Part shown: piece after piece, positions 6,989-15,418 of the stretch
Numbering within the stretch: position 1 is the stretch's first letter
Layout of the letters: the number at the start of each line of letters is the position of its first letter
NCBI RefSeq assembly: GCF_003813775.1
Contig: NZ_RPDH01000002.1
Span: forward strand, 2,108,001-2,172,000
Direction of reading: 5' to 3'
Length of the DNA: 64,000 nt
Source of the DNA: Chitinophaga lutea
Lineage (GTDB): Bacteria > Bacteroidota > Bacteroidia > Chitinophagales > Chitinophagaceae
Made by a program: the position numbers and the translations under genes
The notes under the pieces: generated by a model
Told to the model about the DNA's origin: nothing
Database searches by the model: none
Seen by the model: only the letters and a program-made list of their open reading frames with translations

Positions 6989-9007
6989 CTACTTCTTGTT
7001 ATTAAACATCAAATATCGGGCGCTTTCGTAAAATCCGCGCGTTAAGTTATCCATATCACGCGCCAGCCCGGGATTTTGCTGCGCCACATTCTTCAGGGCG
7101 TCGGCTTTCAGGTCGTACAGCCCGGTATGGCCGGTCTTCGAATCCACTTCGTACAGGTATTGCCCGTTGATGGCGCCCATATAGGTGCCTCCGCCCCGCA
7201 CGTACTGGATGAAGGCAAAACGTTGTGCCGCCCCCGTTGTATCGGTGAGGTCGCGCCCCAGGGTGTAATTGGTGTAAGGCATGCCCACCATCCCGGCTAC
7301 CGTGGGGTACACGTCGAGCAGGCTCCCGGCGCGCTGCACCCGTTGCGGGGCCAGCGTTCTGGGATTGTACACGATGCACGGCACATGCGTCACATACGTG
7401 GCCATCTCGAATTCGGGGATGGGCATGAACTGATAGGCGTCGAGCCGGGCGCTGTGGTCGCCGAAAAATACAAAAATGGTATTGTCGAGGTAACCCGATT
7501 GTTTGGCCAGTTTCATCAGGTGCCCGATGTTGTAATCGAGGTAACGCAGGGCGTTGAACTGGTCGATGTTCACAAAACCGGAAGCCTTCAGCTGTCTGGC
7601 GTCTATTTCCCTGCTGGTGAGTTTTTTGAAGTCGCCCGCCCCGCTGGTGGTGGTGTAGGGCTCGTGGTTGTCGGCCGTTTGCAGGAAGGCCACGAACGGC
7701 TTTTTGCTGTCGTGCGCCTTTTTGAAGATCTCGTCCGCTTCGGTGATCAGGTCGTAATCGGCTACGCCCCACACGTCGGCTTTGGGGGCTTTGAAATATC
7801 CTTCCTCGAAAATCTGCAGGCCTTCCACGTTGTTGGTGAACACGGCGCGGATATTGGCCCAGTTGGTATTGCCGCCCAGCAGGTAATATTTTTCATACCC
7901 TTCGAACTGGTCCATCACCACCCGCTGGTCTACAATGGCGGGGTTGCGCGAGGCGGTTTTGACGCGCACCACGTCGGGCAGGCCGGTGGTTACCCCGAAC
8001 ACCGTGCGGGCGGTGCTCATGGCGGGCACATAAAAGTTTTCGTACAGCACGCCCTGGTCCGCCAGCTGCTGGAGGTTGGGCGTGGCCTGCATGGGGTTGC
8101 CGAACATGCTGGTCATGGAAGCGCCCACCGATTCCATCATCACGATGATGATGTTCTGCTTCGGTTTGGACGCGTCGCCCGGCACGCTCCGGGAAAATTT
8201 GAGCGTCTTCGCGTCGGGCTGCTCCACACCGAGGTACCCGGCGATGTAAGGATAATATTTGCGGGTGGCCGCTTCGTCGAAAGTGTCGGCCTGGAGGTTG
8301 AAATTGGCCGCAAAGTGCAGCACGGGGTTGAGGGCGAGGCTGGTCACCGCGTTATCGCGCGTGAACATGGCCTGGCTCCAGCGCAGCGGGAAGTAGGCGA
8401 AGTTGCCGTAGATGCCGGCGCCGAACAGCACCACCATCAGCACCACCCAGCCGGCATACCCCCAGGGGCGCACGGGCGTCCCTTCTTTCCCTGCGTAACG
8501 GCGGTAGATGCTGCGGTAGGAAAAACGGATGAAGGTCATGAGTACAACCATCCCCAGCAGCCCCCACACCACGGGGTAACTTTCCCACATCATGCGCGCG
8601 TTGGTGGCCCTTTCACCGGATGCCAGAAAACGGGTCACGGAAGGCTCCAGCCGGATGCCGAGGTAACTGTAGTGCCCCAGGTCGATCACGTAAAAGAGGG
8701 TAAGCAGCAGGTATATGATGAAAAAATACCAGAAATTAATCCTGCGCAGCGCGCCGGTGCCGAACAGCCGGTCGCGCGCCACAACGGCAATCAGCGCCAC
8801 GGGAATCATGATAATGAGCGCCAGCCGCATGTCGAACTTCAGCCCGAGGTACCATGCTTTTGCGATGATGCCGGATTCCCGGATGGTGCTGGAAAAGAAG
8901 AAAAAAAAGAAGATCAGCCTGAAAACCACCAGAAAGCCAAACAGGTATAGGGTTTGCATGAAGATATACCGAATGTATCTGGGAATGCGAGACCAAATAT
9001 GACTCAT
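6989..9007 (-). CDS. LTA synthase/MdoB-type membrane phosphoglycerol transferase-like protein (sulfatase fold)
   Basis: 672 residues: five N-terminal membrane helices (about 1-225) and an extracytoplasmic alkaline-phosphatase-superfamily domain (about 285-670). Metal-site signatures are IIIVMMESVGASM and FFGDHSAR; the probable Thr nucleophile lies in MSTARTVFGVTTG rather than a Cys/Ser sulfatase motif. In Firmicutes such enzymes polymerise glycerol phosphate; Gram-negative relatives add phosphoglycerol or phosphoethanolamine to glycans or lipids, and the Bacteroidota substrate is not known. ATG 9007 opens the frame. It leads an operon with the methyltransferase and PAP2 genes, and a -7 box lies about 30 bases upstream. 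Confidence 0.87.
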   Translation of the reverse strand: MSHIWSRIPRYIRYIFMQTLYLFGFLVVFRLIFFFFFFSSTIRESGIIAKAWYLGLKFDMRLALIIMIPVALIAVVARDRLFGTGALRRINFWYFFIIYLLLTLFYVIDLGHYSYLGIRLEPSVTRFLASGERATNARMMWESYPVVWGLLGMVVLMTFIRFSYRSIYRRYAGKEGTPVRPWGYAGWVVLMVVLFGAGIYGNFAYFPLRWSQAMFTRDNAVTSLALNPVLHFAANFNLQADTFDEAATRKYYPYIAGYLGVEQPDAKTLKFSRSVPGDASKPKQNIIIVMMESVGASMTSMFGNPMQATPNLQQLADQGVLYENFYVPAMSTARTVFGVTTGLPDVVRVKTASRNPAIVDQRVVMDQFEGYEKYYLLGGNTNWANIRAVFTNNVEGLQIFEEGYFKAPKADVWGVADYDLITEADEIFKKAHDSKKPFVAFLQTADNHEPYTTTSGAGDFKKLTSREIDARQLKASGFVNIDQFNALRYLDYNIGHLMKLAKQSGYLDNTIFVFFGDHSARLDAYQFMPIPEFEMATYVTHVPCIVYNPRTLAPQRVQRAGSLLDVYPTVAGMVGMPYTNYTLGRDLTDTTGAAQRFAFIQYVRGGGTYMGAINGQYLYEVDSKTGHTGLYDLKADALKNVAQQNPGLARDMDNLTRGFYESARYLMFNNKK

Positions 9008-9037
9008 TATATTCTCTTAAAATTTTATACGTAGCTG

Positions 9038-9045
9038 CAAATATA
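9038..9045 (-). promoter_or_regulatory. Candidate -7 box for the LtaS-like operon
   Basis: The minus strand reads TATATTTG, a full match to TAnnTTTG, 31 bases upstream of the ATG at 9007. It faces a second -7 box for glmM, so 9008-9150 is a divergent promoter region. Confidence 0.5.
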
Positions 9046-9118
9046 GTCTAAAAGCCGCAACAAGCGGCCTGAAGCTTGTACATGCTAAATTAACAGGGTG
9101 ATTAAAGATTGAATCGAT

Positions 9119-9126
9119 TATCTTTG
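9119..9126 (+). promoter_or_regulatory. Candidate -7 box for the phosphohexomutase gene
   Basis: TATCTTTG matches TAnnTTTG and lies 24 bases before the GTG start at 9151, implying a short 5' leader. Confidence 0.5.
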
Positions 9127-9150
9127 CCTTCCTAAAAAAATCCAACAATT

Positions 9151-10533
9151 GTGGCACTGATTAAATCAATTTCGGGTATTCGTGGAACGATCGGCGGCAG
9201 GCCGGGCGAAGGTTTATCTCCGCTGGACGTGGTGAAGTTCACCGCCGCTTACGGTACATGGCTGTTACGGCAGAACGCTGAAAACAAAAAAGTAGTGATC
9301 GGCAGAGACGGGCGCATATCCGGAGAAATGGTCAAAAACCTGGTGGTATCCACACTGAACGGCCTTGGCATCGACGTGGTGGACCTGGACCTGAGCACCA
9401 CGCCTACGGTGGAAATAGCCGTAAAAATGGAACAGGCCGCAGGCGGTATCATTCTCACCGCCAGCCACAACCCCAGGGAGTGGAATGCGCTCAAGCTCCT
9501 GAACGGCGAAGGCGAATTCATTTCCGGCGCAGACGGCGCGGAAGTGCTGGAACTGGCCGCCAACGAAGATTTTGTATTTGCGGACGTATCCAAACTGGGC
9601 ACTTACCGTAAAGACGATTCTTACCTGCAGAAACACGTGGACCTGGTGGTGAATTACCCCCTGGTAGACGTGAAGGCCATCAAAGCCTGCAACTTTAAAG
9701 TAGTGGTAGACGCCGTGAACTCCACCGGCGCCATTTACGTACCGGCCCTCCTCAAGGCGCTGGGCGTGGCGGAAGTGGAAGTGCTCTTCGGCGAAGTGAA
9801 CGGCAAGTTCTCCCATAACCCGGAGCCCCTCCCCGAAAACCTCACCGCGCTTTCCAACGAAGTCAATAAATCCGAAGCCGATTTCGGCATTGCAGTGGAC
9901 CCCGATGTGGACCGCCTCTGCTTTGTATGCGAAGACGGCAGCATGTTCGGCGAAGAATATACCCTGGTGGCCGTGGCCGATTACGTGCTGAAGCACCGTA
10001 AAGGCAACACCGTGAGCAACATGAGCTCCACCCAGGCCCTTAAAGACATCACCCTCAAGAACGGCGGCGAATACCATCCCTCCGCCGTTGGCGAAGTAAA
10101 CGTGGTGACCAAGATGAAAGCCGTGAACGCGGTGATCGGCGGCGAAGGCAACGGCGGCATCATTGTGCCGGACCTGCACTACGGCCGCGACGCCCTCATC
10201 GGCATCGGCCTCTTCCTCAGCCACCTGGCCCAGAGCAAAAAGAAAATGAAAGCGCTGCGGAACTCCTACCCCGACTATTTCATTTCAAAAAACAAGATCG
10301 AACTGGATAAAGGCATCGACGTAAAGAACATCTTCGAGAAAATCAAGGGCAAATACAAGAAGCAGCCCCAGAATACCGAGGATGGCCTGAAGATCGAATT
10401 CGACAAAGACTGGGTGCATCTGCGCACGTCCAACACCGAACCGATCATCCGCATCTATGCCGAAAGCCATAATGAAACAACGGCCGATAACATCGCCCGG
10501 AAGATCATGCAGGATATCAAGGAGTTCATTTAA
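9151..10533 (+). CDS. glmM: Phosphoglucosamine mutase / phosphohexomutase
   Basis: Alpha-D-phosphohexomutase; in Bacteroidota the member of this form is usually named GlmM, converting glucosamine-6-P to glucosamine-1-P for cell-wall precursors. The 460 residues carry the active-site serine loop TASHNP (103-108), the metal loop DPDVDRL (about 250), the sugar loop GEGNGG (about 330) and the phosphate-binding RTSNTEPIIRIYAE (about 430). Translation most likely starts at GTG 9151; no in-frame ATG precedes the conserved IKSISGIRGTIGG. It is monocistronic, with its own promoter and a strong terminator. A role as phosphomannomutase or phosphoglucomutase cannot be excluded. Confidence 0.88.
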   Translation: MALIKSISGIRGTIGGRPGEGLSPLDVVKFTAAYGTWLLRQNAENKKVVIGRDGRISGEMVKNLVVSTLNGLGIDVVDLDLSTTPTVEIAVKMEQAAGGIILTASHNPREWNALKLLNGEGEFISGADGAEVLELAANEDFVFADVSKLGTYRKDDSYLQKHVDLVVNYPLVDVKAIKACNFKVVVDAVNSTGAIYVPALLKALGVAEVEVLFGEVNGKFSHNPEPLPENLTALSNEVNKSEADFGIAVDPDVDRLCFVCEDGSMFGEEYTLVAVADYVLKHRKGNTVSNMSSTQALKDITLKNGGEYHPSAVGEVNVVTKMKAVNAVIGGEGNGGIIVPDLHYGRDALIGIGLFLSHLAQSKKKMKALRNSYPDYFISKNKIELDKGIDVKNIFEKIKGKYKKQPQNTEDGLKIEFDKDWVHLRTSNTEPIIRIYAESHNETTADNIARKIMQDIKEFI

Positions 10534-10556
10534 CGGACGCCTTTCAACGAACGGAA

Positions 10557-10586
10557 AGCCCCGGCAGCAACGCCGGGGCTTTTTTA
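10557..10586 (+). terminator. Rho-independent terminator of the phosphohexomutase gene
   Basis: Stem AGCCCCGGC (10557-10565) and GCCGGGGCT (10572-10580), 6-base loop, followed by a run of T. It begins 24 bases after the stop codon. Confidence 0.9.
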
Positions 10587-10668
10587 TGCCCGGCCCCTTT
10601 ACCCCGTTACTGCGCTGCCCCGAAAACACCGCCCCTTCGATGACAAAATTACCCGCCCGCCCCCGCTG

Positions 10669-10710
10669 AAAATGTGCATGAGTGCAGAAAAAATGTGCAT
10701 GAGTGCAGAA
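10669..10710. repeat. Perfect 21-bp tandem duplication
   Basis: AAAATGTGCATGAGTGCAGAA occupies 10669-10689 and again 10690-10710 without any change. A weaker relative (TGTGCACGAATGGACAAA) follows at about 10761. The repeats lie between the mutase terminator and the inverted repeat at 10806; no gene fits here. Confidence 0.8.
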
Positions 10711-10805
10711 TATGGGAGGATTTGCCACGGCCGGCATGACAGCCCGCCCGGGCCGGAAATTGTGCACGAATGGACAAAGATTTGATCTGAGTGGAGATTC
10801 AGCGG

Positions 10806-10915
10806 GTAAAAGACGAACCTACAACGAACCTACACTGGGGGAATAACGAACCTACGCCCAAAAGGGAAGATTCGTTGTAGGTTCGTTGAAGGTTCGTTGT
10901 AGGTTCGTCTTTTAC
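10806..10915. repeat. Long inverted repeat built from 11-bp iterated units
   Basis: The arms 10806-10834 and 10887-10915 are complementary at 28 of 29 positions. The interior also pairs: AACGAACCTAC (10845-10855) with its exact complement at 10877-10887. The left half is made of 11-bp units ending CGAACCTAC (10812-10822, 10823-10833, 10845-10855, all in 11-bp register) and the right half of complementary units TTCGTTGTAGG (10871, 10882, 10893). It could act as a cruciform, a multimeric protein site or a stable RNA hairpin. The rest of the 10534-11128 spacer holds nothing recognisable. Confidence 0.85.
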
Positions 10916-11128
10916 GGTGCGGCGAGCCTGATTCGTCCTGAAACGGGCCTACACCCTGGCGAGATCATCCGGATGAAGGTTTACATCCCTGGGGGAGCCC
11001 GGCCGGCCGCCGGCGGCGGACAATATGACAGCCGGTTCAGGGAAAGAAGGTTGCCGGTCGATGTACGGCCCCTGGAACACCGGCAGAACATATCCCCTCC
11101 GCCCGGGCTTTTTTATGTCGCTTTTCCG

Positions 11129-11136
11129 TAAATTTG
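11129..11136 (+). promoter_or_regulatory. -7 box that fixes the cysteine desulfurase start
   Basis: TAAATTTG is a full match to TAnnTTTG. It overlaps the earliest in-frame start triplet (TTG 11134), which would therefore not be transcribed, and supports initiation at TTG 11173. Confidence 0.55.
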
Positions 11137-11172
11137 TGGCGCTTTTATATCAAAAACCAAACCACCACGATC

Positions 11173-12300
11173 TTGGAACGTATTTATTTCGACAATGCGG
11201 CAACCACCGCGCTCGACAAAGCAGTGCTCGACACCATGCTGCCTTATATGACCGAGAAGTTCGGCAACCCTTCCTCCATTTATTCATATGGTCGCGAATC
11301 CCGTTTAGGGATTGAAAGCGCGCGCAAAAGCGTGGCCAGGATCCTGAACGCCCACCCCGGTGAGATCTTCTTCACCTCGGGCGGAACGGAAAGCAGCAAC
11401 ACCGCTATTACCGCCGCCATCCGCGACCTGGGCTGCCGCCACATCATCAGTTCCCCCATCGAGCACCACGCCACCCTGCACACCGTAGAACATGCGCACT
11501 GCAAGGAAGACGTGAAACTCTCCTGGGTGAAACTGCTGCCGAACGGGCATGTAGACATGGACGACCTCCGCTCCCTGCTGGCCAACTCCACCGAAAGGTG
11601 CCTCGTATCCCTCATGCACGCCAACAACGAAATCGGCAACCTGCTCGATCTCTTCGCCGTGGGCAACCTCTGCAAGGAATACGACGCCATTTTCCATTCG
11701 GACACGGTGCAGACCGTAGGCCACTATCCCTTCGACCTGCGCAACACCCCGGTGCACTTCATCAACGGCGCAGGCCACAAGTTTCACGGCCCCAAAGGCG
11801 TAGGCATTCTTTACATCAACGAGAACGTAAAAATCACCCCCTATGTGCATGGCGGTTCGCAGGAACGCAACATGCGCGCAGGCACTGAAAATCTTTACGG
11901 CATCGTAGGGTTCGCCAAAGCGCTGGAACTGGCCACCGAAAACTTCGAAGAGCACAGCCGGTACATCAACGACCTGCGCATGTACATGGCGGCGCAGCTG
12001 CAGGAACACGTGCCCGGCGTCAGCTTCAACGGCGACCTCTTCGGCCGCAGCCTCTACACGGTACTGAACGCTTCTTTCCCCAAATCGGAAAAAAGCGAAA
12101 TGCTGCTCTTCAACCTCGACATCAACGGTATCTGCGCCAGCGGCGGCAGTGCATGTACATCCGGAGCGGATGCAGGCTCGCACGTTATCCGCTCCATCAA
12201 CAACGACCCCAACAAAGTGGCCGTTCGTTTCTCCTTCTCGCGGCATAACACGAAAGAAGAAGTGGATAAAGTAGTGATGAAACTGAAAGAATTGATCTGA
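11173..12300 (+). CDS. Cysteine desulfurase (NifS/IscS family)
   Basis: PLP enzyme that takes sulfur from cysteine for iron-sulfur clusters or thiolated cofactors. From TTG 11173 it has 375 residues and begins MERIYFDNAATTALD, the conserved N-terminus. Further marks are the PLP-stacking SPIEHHATLHTVEH, HSDTVQTVGHYP, the Schiff-base lysine in GAGHKFHGPKGVGILYI (about residue 210) and the catalytic cysteine in SGGSACTSGADAGSH (about 335). The frame is open upstream to TTG 11134, but the promoter lies there. It stands alone, with no iscU or suf gene next to it, so whether it serves Fe-S assembly or tRNA thiolation is undecided. Confidence 0.9.
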   Translation: MERIYFDNAATTALDKAVLDTMLPYMTEKFGNPSSIYSYGRESRLGIESARKSVARILNAHPGEIFFTSGGTESSNTAITAAIRDLGCRHIISSPIEHHATLHTVEHAHCKEDVKLSWVKLLPNGHVDMDDLRSLLANSTERCLVSLMHANNEIGNLLDLFAVGNLCKEYDAIFHSDTVQTVGHYPFDLRNTPVHFINGAGHKFHGPKGVGILYINENVKITPYVHGGSQERNMRAGTENLYGIVGFAKALELATENFEEHSRYINDLRMYMAAQLQEHVPGVSFNGDLFGRSLYTVLNASFPKSEKSEMLLFNLDINGICASGGSACTSGADAGSHVIRSINNDPNKVAVRFSFSRHNTKEEVDKVVMKLKELI

Positions 12301-12320
12301 TAAAAGATCTCGCAATTTTT

Positions 12321-12352
12321 AAAACCGGTGCTTTGGCGTACCGGTTTTTTTT
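12321..12352 (+). terminator. Rho-independent terminator of the cysteine desulfurase gene
   Basis: Perfect 9-bp stem AAAACCGGT (12321-12329) with ACCGGTTTT (12340-12348), 10-base loop, followed by T residues, 20 bases after the stop. Confidence 0.9.
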
Positions 12353-12396
12353 ATCTTCATACGCACATTGTTAATCCTTTTTTTAAAAAATTGCTC

Positions 12397-13161
12397 ATGC
12401 CGAAACTATTCATTGTTGCAGGCTGCAACGGCGCCGGAAAAACCACTTCATCATTTGTTGTAATGCCTGAAACCCTTCATTGCAAAGAGTTTGTAAATGC
12501 AGACGGCATTGCCGCGGGTTTGTCTCCCTTTAACCCCGAAAGCGTGGCCATCGAAGCGGGCCGCCTGATGCTCACACGTATCAGCCAGTTGATGCAGGCA
12601 AAAGAAGACTTCGCTTTTGAAACCACCTTGTCCACCCGCAGCTATATACAGCTGATCAAAAAAGCCAAAGAAGCCGGTTACAGCGTTACGCTGTGTTACT
12701 TTTGGCTCAGTTCGCCACAACAGGCGCAAAACCGCGTACGGAGCAGGGTCGCGAAAGGCGGGCATCATATTCCGGGAGATGTGATTATAAGGAGGTACGA
12801 ACGCAGCGTTCACAACCTGACGGAATTGTACATACCGGTTGTCTACAAATGGGTGGTATACGATAATTCAGATAAAAATCCCGAGCTCGTAGCCGAAGGC
12901 GAAAAAGGATACATCAGGGAAATACACAGGTTCGAAACCTGGCAACGCATCACCAAGACACATGAAATCATGGAACCTGCTACCCCGCGCATGAGCGAAT
13001 TTGCCCGTACGCTTACGGAAGCGTTACAAAAAGGTGTCAGGAAACTGGTGGAATACAACGCCAAACTGGATCAGGACATGGTGTACGGCGACCACAACGG
13101 CAACGTCTACCACGTACCGGCAAAAGAAGTATTGAGGCAATGGGAACAGGAAGAAAAATAA
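12397..13161 (+). CDS. Zeta-toxin-like P-loop ATPase/kinase (COG4185-type)
   Basis: Small P-loop protein of 254 residues beginning MPKLFIVAGCNGAGKTT, with the Walker A motif at residues 9-16. FAFETTLSTRSYIQLIKKAKEAGY follows, the pattern of zeta-toxin-like predicted ATPases. Zeta toxins phosphorylate UDP-sugars and are held by an epsilon antitoxin; no antitoxin gene is visible here, and both flanks are terminators, so this looks like a free-standing kinase or an orphan toxin homologue. The frame extends upstream to 12328, but that part overlaps the preceding terminator, so ATG 12397 is chosen. Confidence 0.82.
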   Translation: MPKLFIVAGCNGAGKTTSSFVVMPETLHCKEFVNADGIAAGLSPFNPESVAIEAGRLMLTRISQLMQAKEDFAFETTLSTRSYIQLIKKAKEAGYSVTLCYFWLSSPQQAQNRVRSRVAKGGHHIPGDVIIRRYERSVHNLTELYIPVVYKWVVYDNSDKNPELVAEGEKGYIREIHRFETWQRITKTHEIMEPATPRMSEFARTLTEALQKGVRKLVEYNAKLDQDMVYGDHNGNVYHVPAKEVLRQWEQEEK

Positions 13162-13190
13162 AAGGCTGCTGCGAAATAGCAGCCTTTTTT
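13162..13190. terminator. Bidirectional terminator between convergent genes
   Basis: Stem AAGGCTGCT (13162-13170) with AGCAGCCTT (13178-13186), 7-base loop, T run on the plus side and A run on the other. It lies between the stop codons of the zeta-like gene and the minus-strand LytTR regulator. Confidence 0.88.
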
Positions 13191-13882
13191 TATGAGTACT
13201 TCGTGATCACGTCGTAAAACTTGTCGCGGTAGCCTTCGCTGATGGGAATGGACTGGTTGGCGATCATCACCGTGTTCCGTTCCACGGAATTGATTTTATT
13301 CATCGCTACCAGGTAAGAGCGGTGCACCCGCATGAACTTGTCTTTCGGCAGGCGGCTCTCGAAAGCCTTCAGGCTTTTCAGCGTGAGCACCGGCTGGCTG
13401 AGTGTGTAAATTTTGATATAATCTTTCAGCGCTTCAATGTAAAGAATGTCATCGAGATTGATCTTGATGATCTTGTACTCCGTTTTCACAAAAATGTAAT
13501 CGTATTCCATGCTCTTCGGCTGCGGCACCTGCATGTACTCATGCGCTTTGGTGACCGCCTTCAGGAAGCGCTCAAACGGGATAGGCTTGAGCAGGTAATC
13601 GATCACATCCAGGTTAAACCCGTCCATCGCATACTCTTCGTAGGCCGTGGTGAAAATCACCATCGGCGGATGTTTCAGCGATTTCAGGAATTGGATCCCC
13701 GTGATGTCCGGCATTTTGATATCGAGAAACAGCAGGTCCACCGGTTCCTCCTGCAAATAACGGAGGGCCAGCGCCGCGTTCTCGAATGTTTTCACCTGCA
13801 TGGGAAAAGGTGCCTTTGCAACAAAATCCTCGATGATCTCCAATGCCAGCGGCTCATCATCAAGAGCTAAACATTTCATCAT
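13190..13882 (-). CDS. LytTR-family response regulator
   Basis: Two-component regulator of 230 residues. The receiver domain (1-120) shows the acidic pocket LALDDEP, the phosphoacceptor Asp53 in DLLFLDIKMPDITG and the conserved Lys in VIDYLLKPIPF. The C-terminal LytTR DNA-binding domain (about 130-228) contains YIEALKDYIKIYT and MRVHRSYLVAMNKI. Two adjacent ATG codons (13882, 13879) are possible starts. It overlaps the kinase gene by 23 bases, so the two are coupled. Its target may be the direct repeats at 15368-15418. Confidence 0.93.
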   Translation of the reverse strand: MMKCLALDDEPLALEIIEDFVAKAPFPMQVKTFENAALALRYLQEEPVDLLFLDIKMPDITGIQFLKSLKHPPMVIFTTAYEEYAMDGFNLDVIDYLLKPIPFERFLKAVTKAHEYMQVPQPKSMEYDYIFVKTEYKIIKINLDDILYIEALKDYIKIYTLSQPVLTLKSLKAFESRLPKDKFMRVHRSYLVAMNKINSVERNTVMIANQSIPISEGYRDKFYDVITKYS

Positions 13883-15332
13883 GTTTCAGCGAAATTTTAA
13901 GGTCAGCAATAAATTCTTCTCCATGCTCTCTGACAGTTATTGTATGTGCATCTGTGTACAACAGGCTCAGCCGTTTCAGTACATTGTTCAGTCCTACCCC
14001 GCCCTTCTCCGCCACCCGCTGCCGGAACACCCGGTTGCGCACCACCAGCTGGAAAACGCCGTCGGCGCCGATGTGCATGCGGATATGGATATAGGCCGGC
14101 TCGGTGTAACTGATGCCGTGTTTGAACGCATTTTCAACGAAGGGGATCAGCAGCATCGGCGCAATTTCGAGATCGGCGCCGTCCACTCCCTCCACCAACA
14201 CTTCAACGGGAATATTACGCGTCATGCGCAACCGCTGTATGTCGATGTAATCCTGTAAATAACGCAACTCCGTTTGCAGGGGCACCTTGTCTTCATTACT
14301 CTGGTAAATCATGTAACGCATGATGGTGGACAGTTTCACGAGGGCATGTTCCGTTTCGGGGGAGCGGCGGTGCGCCAGCGAATAAATGGTATTCAGACTG
14401 TTGAATAAAAAATGCGGGTTGATCTGCGACTTCAAAAATTTCAGTTCTGCATGGAGGTTCGCCACTTTCAGCGCTTCCCGTTGTTTTTCACTTTTGAACC
14501 ATTCCATCCCGATTTTGATAAAGCCGCTCATGAACAGCATCAGCAAAGCGAAAGTGCCTGACTTGCGGAGCATCTCCGGGATAAAGAACCGCATCATAAA
14601 CACTCCGTCCCGGAAAGGCCTTGCAGGCACCGATTCCGCCCACATGGCCACCGGTTTGGCGAAGCTGTCGGATATACTGGGGCCGTGCCGCCGCCAGTCG
14701 GCATACAGCCGTTTCCGCCAATGCATCGGATGCCGGCGCATCACACTGTCGCGGAAGGCTACCAGCTGCGCTTCTCCCATGCCGTCATGAAGAGCGTGCA
14801 CTGTTATCCCCGGCCCGGCCATGCCCGCCATGCCTGCCACTACGGGCATGCTGTCGCCATCGTCGAGCCGGTACATCACATTGGTCACTCCTACCGCCCT
14901 GCCGGGAGGCATGGCTTCGAGATGCGCGCTGTCGTCCGCAAACGACACCATATGCATGGCGGGGCCACCCTGTACAACCATCGTGGAGTCGTTCGCGGCC
15001 GTCAGGAAAGGCGGCCGGTTCATGATGGCGGCCATGAACCGGTATTCGACCACCGCCTGTTGTATCGCGATAAATATGATCAGCCCCAGCACGCAGGCGA
15101 TGTATATGCCGATGCGCTTCAGCGTAAAGAATTTCGGGATCAGCACAAACACATTCAGGTAAAACAATCCTACCAGGAATAATGTGTTGATGGCCTCCTT
15201 GATAAAGAACGACCGGTCCGCCACCTGTATGCGGTAAGCAAAGAAAGGAAACAGGAAAATGCAGATCCATGCAGCCAGGTGCATGCAAATAACGACGAGC
15301 CTGTTACGGAAAATATTTCTGATGCTGACCAT
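13860..15332 (-). CDS. LytS-type sensor histidine kinase
   Basis: 490-residue kinase. Three N-terminal membrane helices (about 10-95) are followed by an extracytoplasmic segment of about 140 residues, a fourth helix (LRKSGTFALLMLFMSGF) and a His_kinase domain (PF06580 type) with the phosphoacceptor His about 307 in INPHFLFNSLNTIYS. The ATPase region has FVENAFKHG and GGVGLNNVLKRL. The frame is open to TTG 15377, but ATG 15332 is preferred. The large sensor loop resembles nothing I recognise. It is the partner of the overlapping LytTR regulator. Confidence 0.9.
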   Translation of the reverse strand: MVSIRNIFRNRLVVICMHLAAWICIFLFPFFAYRIQVADRSFFIKEAINTLFLVGLFYLNVFVLIPKFFTLKRIGIYIACVLGLIIFIAIQQAVVEYRFMAAIMNRPPFLTAANDSTMVVQGGPAMHMVSFADDSAHLEAMPPGRAVGVTNVMYRLDDGDSMPVVAGMAGMAGPGITVHALHDGMGEAQLVAFRDSVMRRHPMHWRKRLYADWRRHGPSISDSFAKPVAMWAESVPARPFRDGVFMMRFFIPEMLRKSGTFALLMLFMSGFIKIGMEWFKSEKQREALKVANLHAELKFLKSQINPHFLFNSLNTIYSLAHRRSPETEHALVKLSTIMRYMIYQSNEDKVPLQTELRYLQDYIDIQRLRMTRNIPVEVLVEGVDGADLEIAPMLLIPFVENAFKHGISYTEPAYIHIRMHIGADGVFQLVVRNRVFRQRVAEKGGVGLNNVLKRLSLLYTDAHTITVREHGEEFIADLKISLKHDEMFSS

Positions 15333-15367
15333 AGGTGATAATCGGCGATAAACATACACCACAATAC

Positions 15368-15418
15368 TCTTAAGCAAGTGTTAAAACCCTTATAGCGATT
15401 CTTAACTAAGTGTTAAAG
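15368..15418 (-). promoter_or_regulatory. Pair of 19-bp direct repeats upstream of the kinase gene
   Basis: TCTTAAGCAAGTGTTAAAA (15368-15386) and TCTTAACTAAGTGTTAAAG (15400-15418) agree at 16 of 19 positions and are spaced 32 bp, three helical turns. They fill the gap between the DUF4907 stop and the kinase ATG. LytTR regulators bind pairs of direct repeats, so this may be an autoregulatory site; the spacing is longer than the commonly described one. Confidence 0.4.

Noticed and set aside
7076..8950. A 624-codon open frame on the plus strand opposite the LtaS-like gene
   Set aside because: It is the antisense shadow of a GC-rich gene with clear domains; its protein is rich in His, Gly and Val without any recognisable fold.
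6989..9007. Type I sulfatase, a possible client of the FGE-like protein
   Set aside because: The nucleophile region lacks the CxPxR or SxPxR motif; the protein fits the LtaS/MdoB group.
11134..11172. Upstream TTG start for the cysteine desulfurase
   Set aside because: It overlaps the TAAATTTG promoter box and adds residues not seen in the family.
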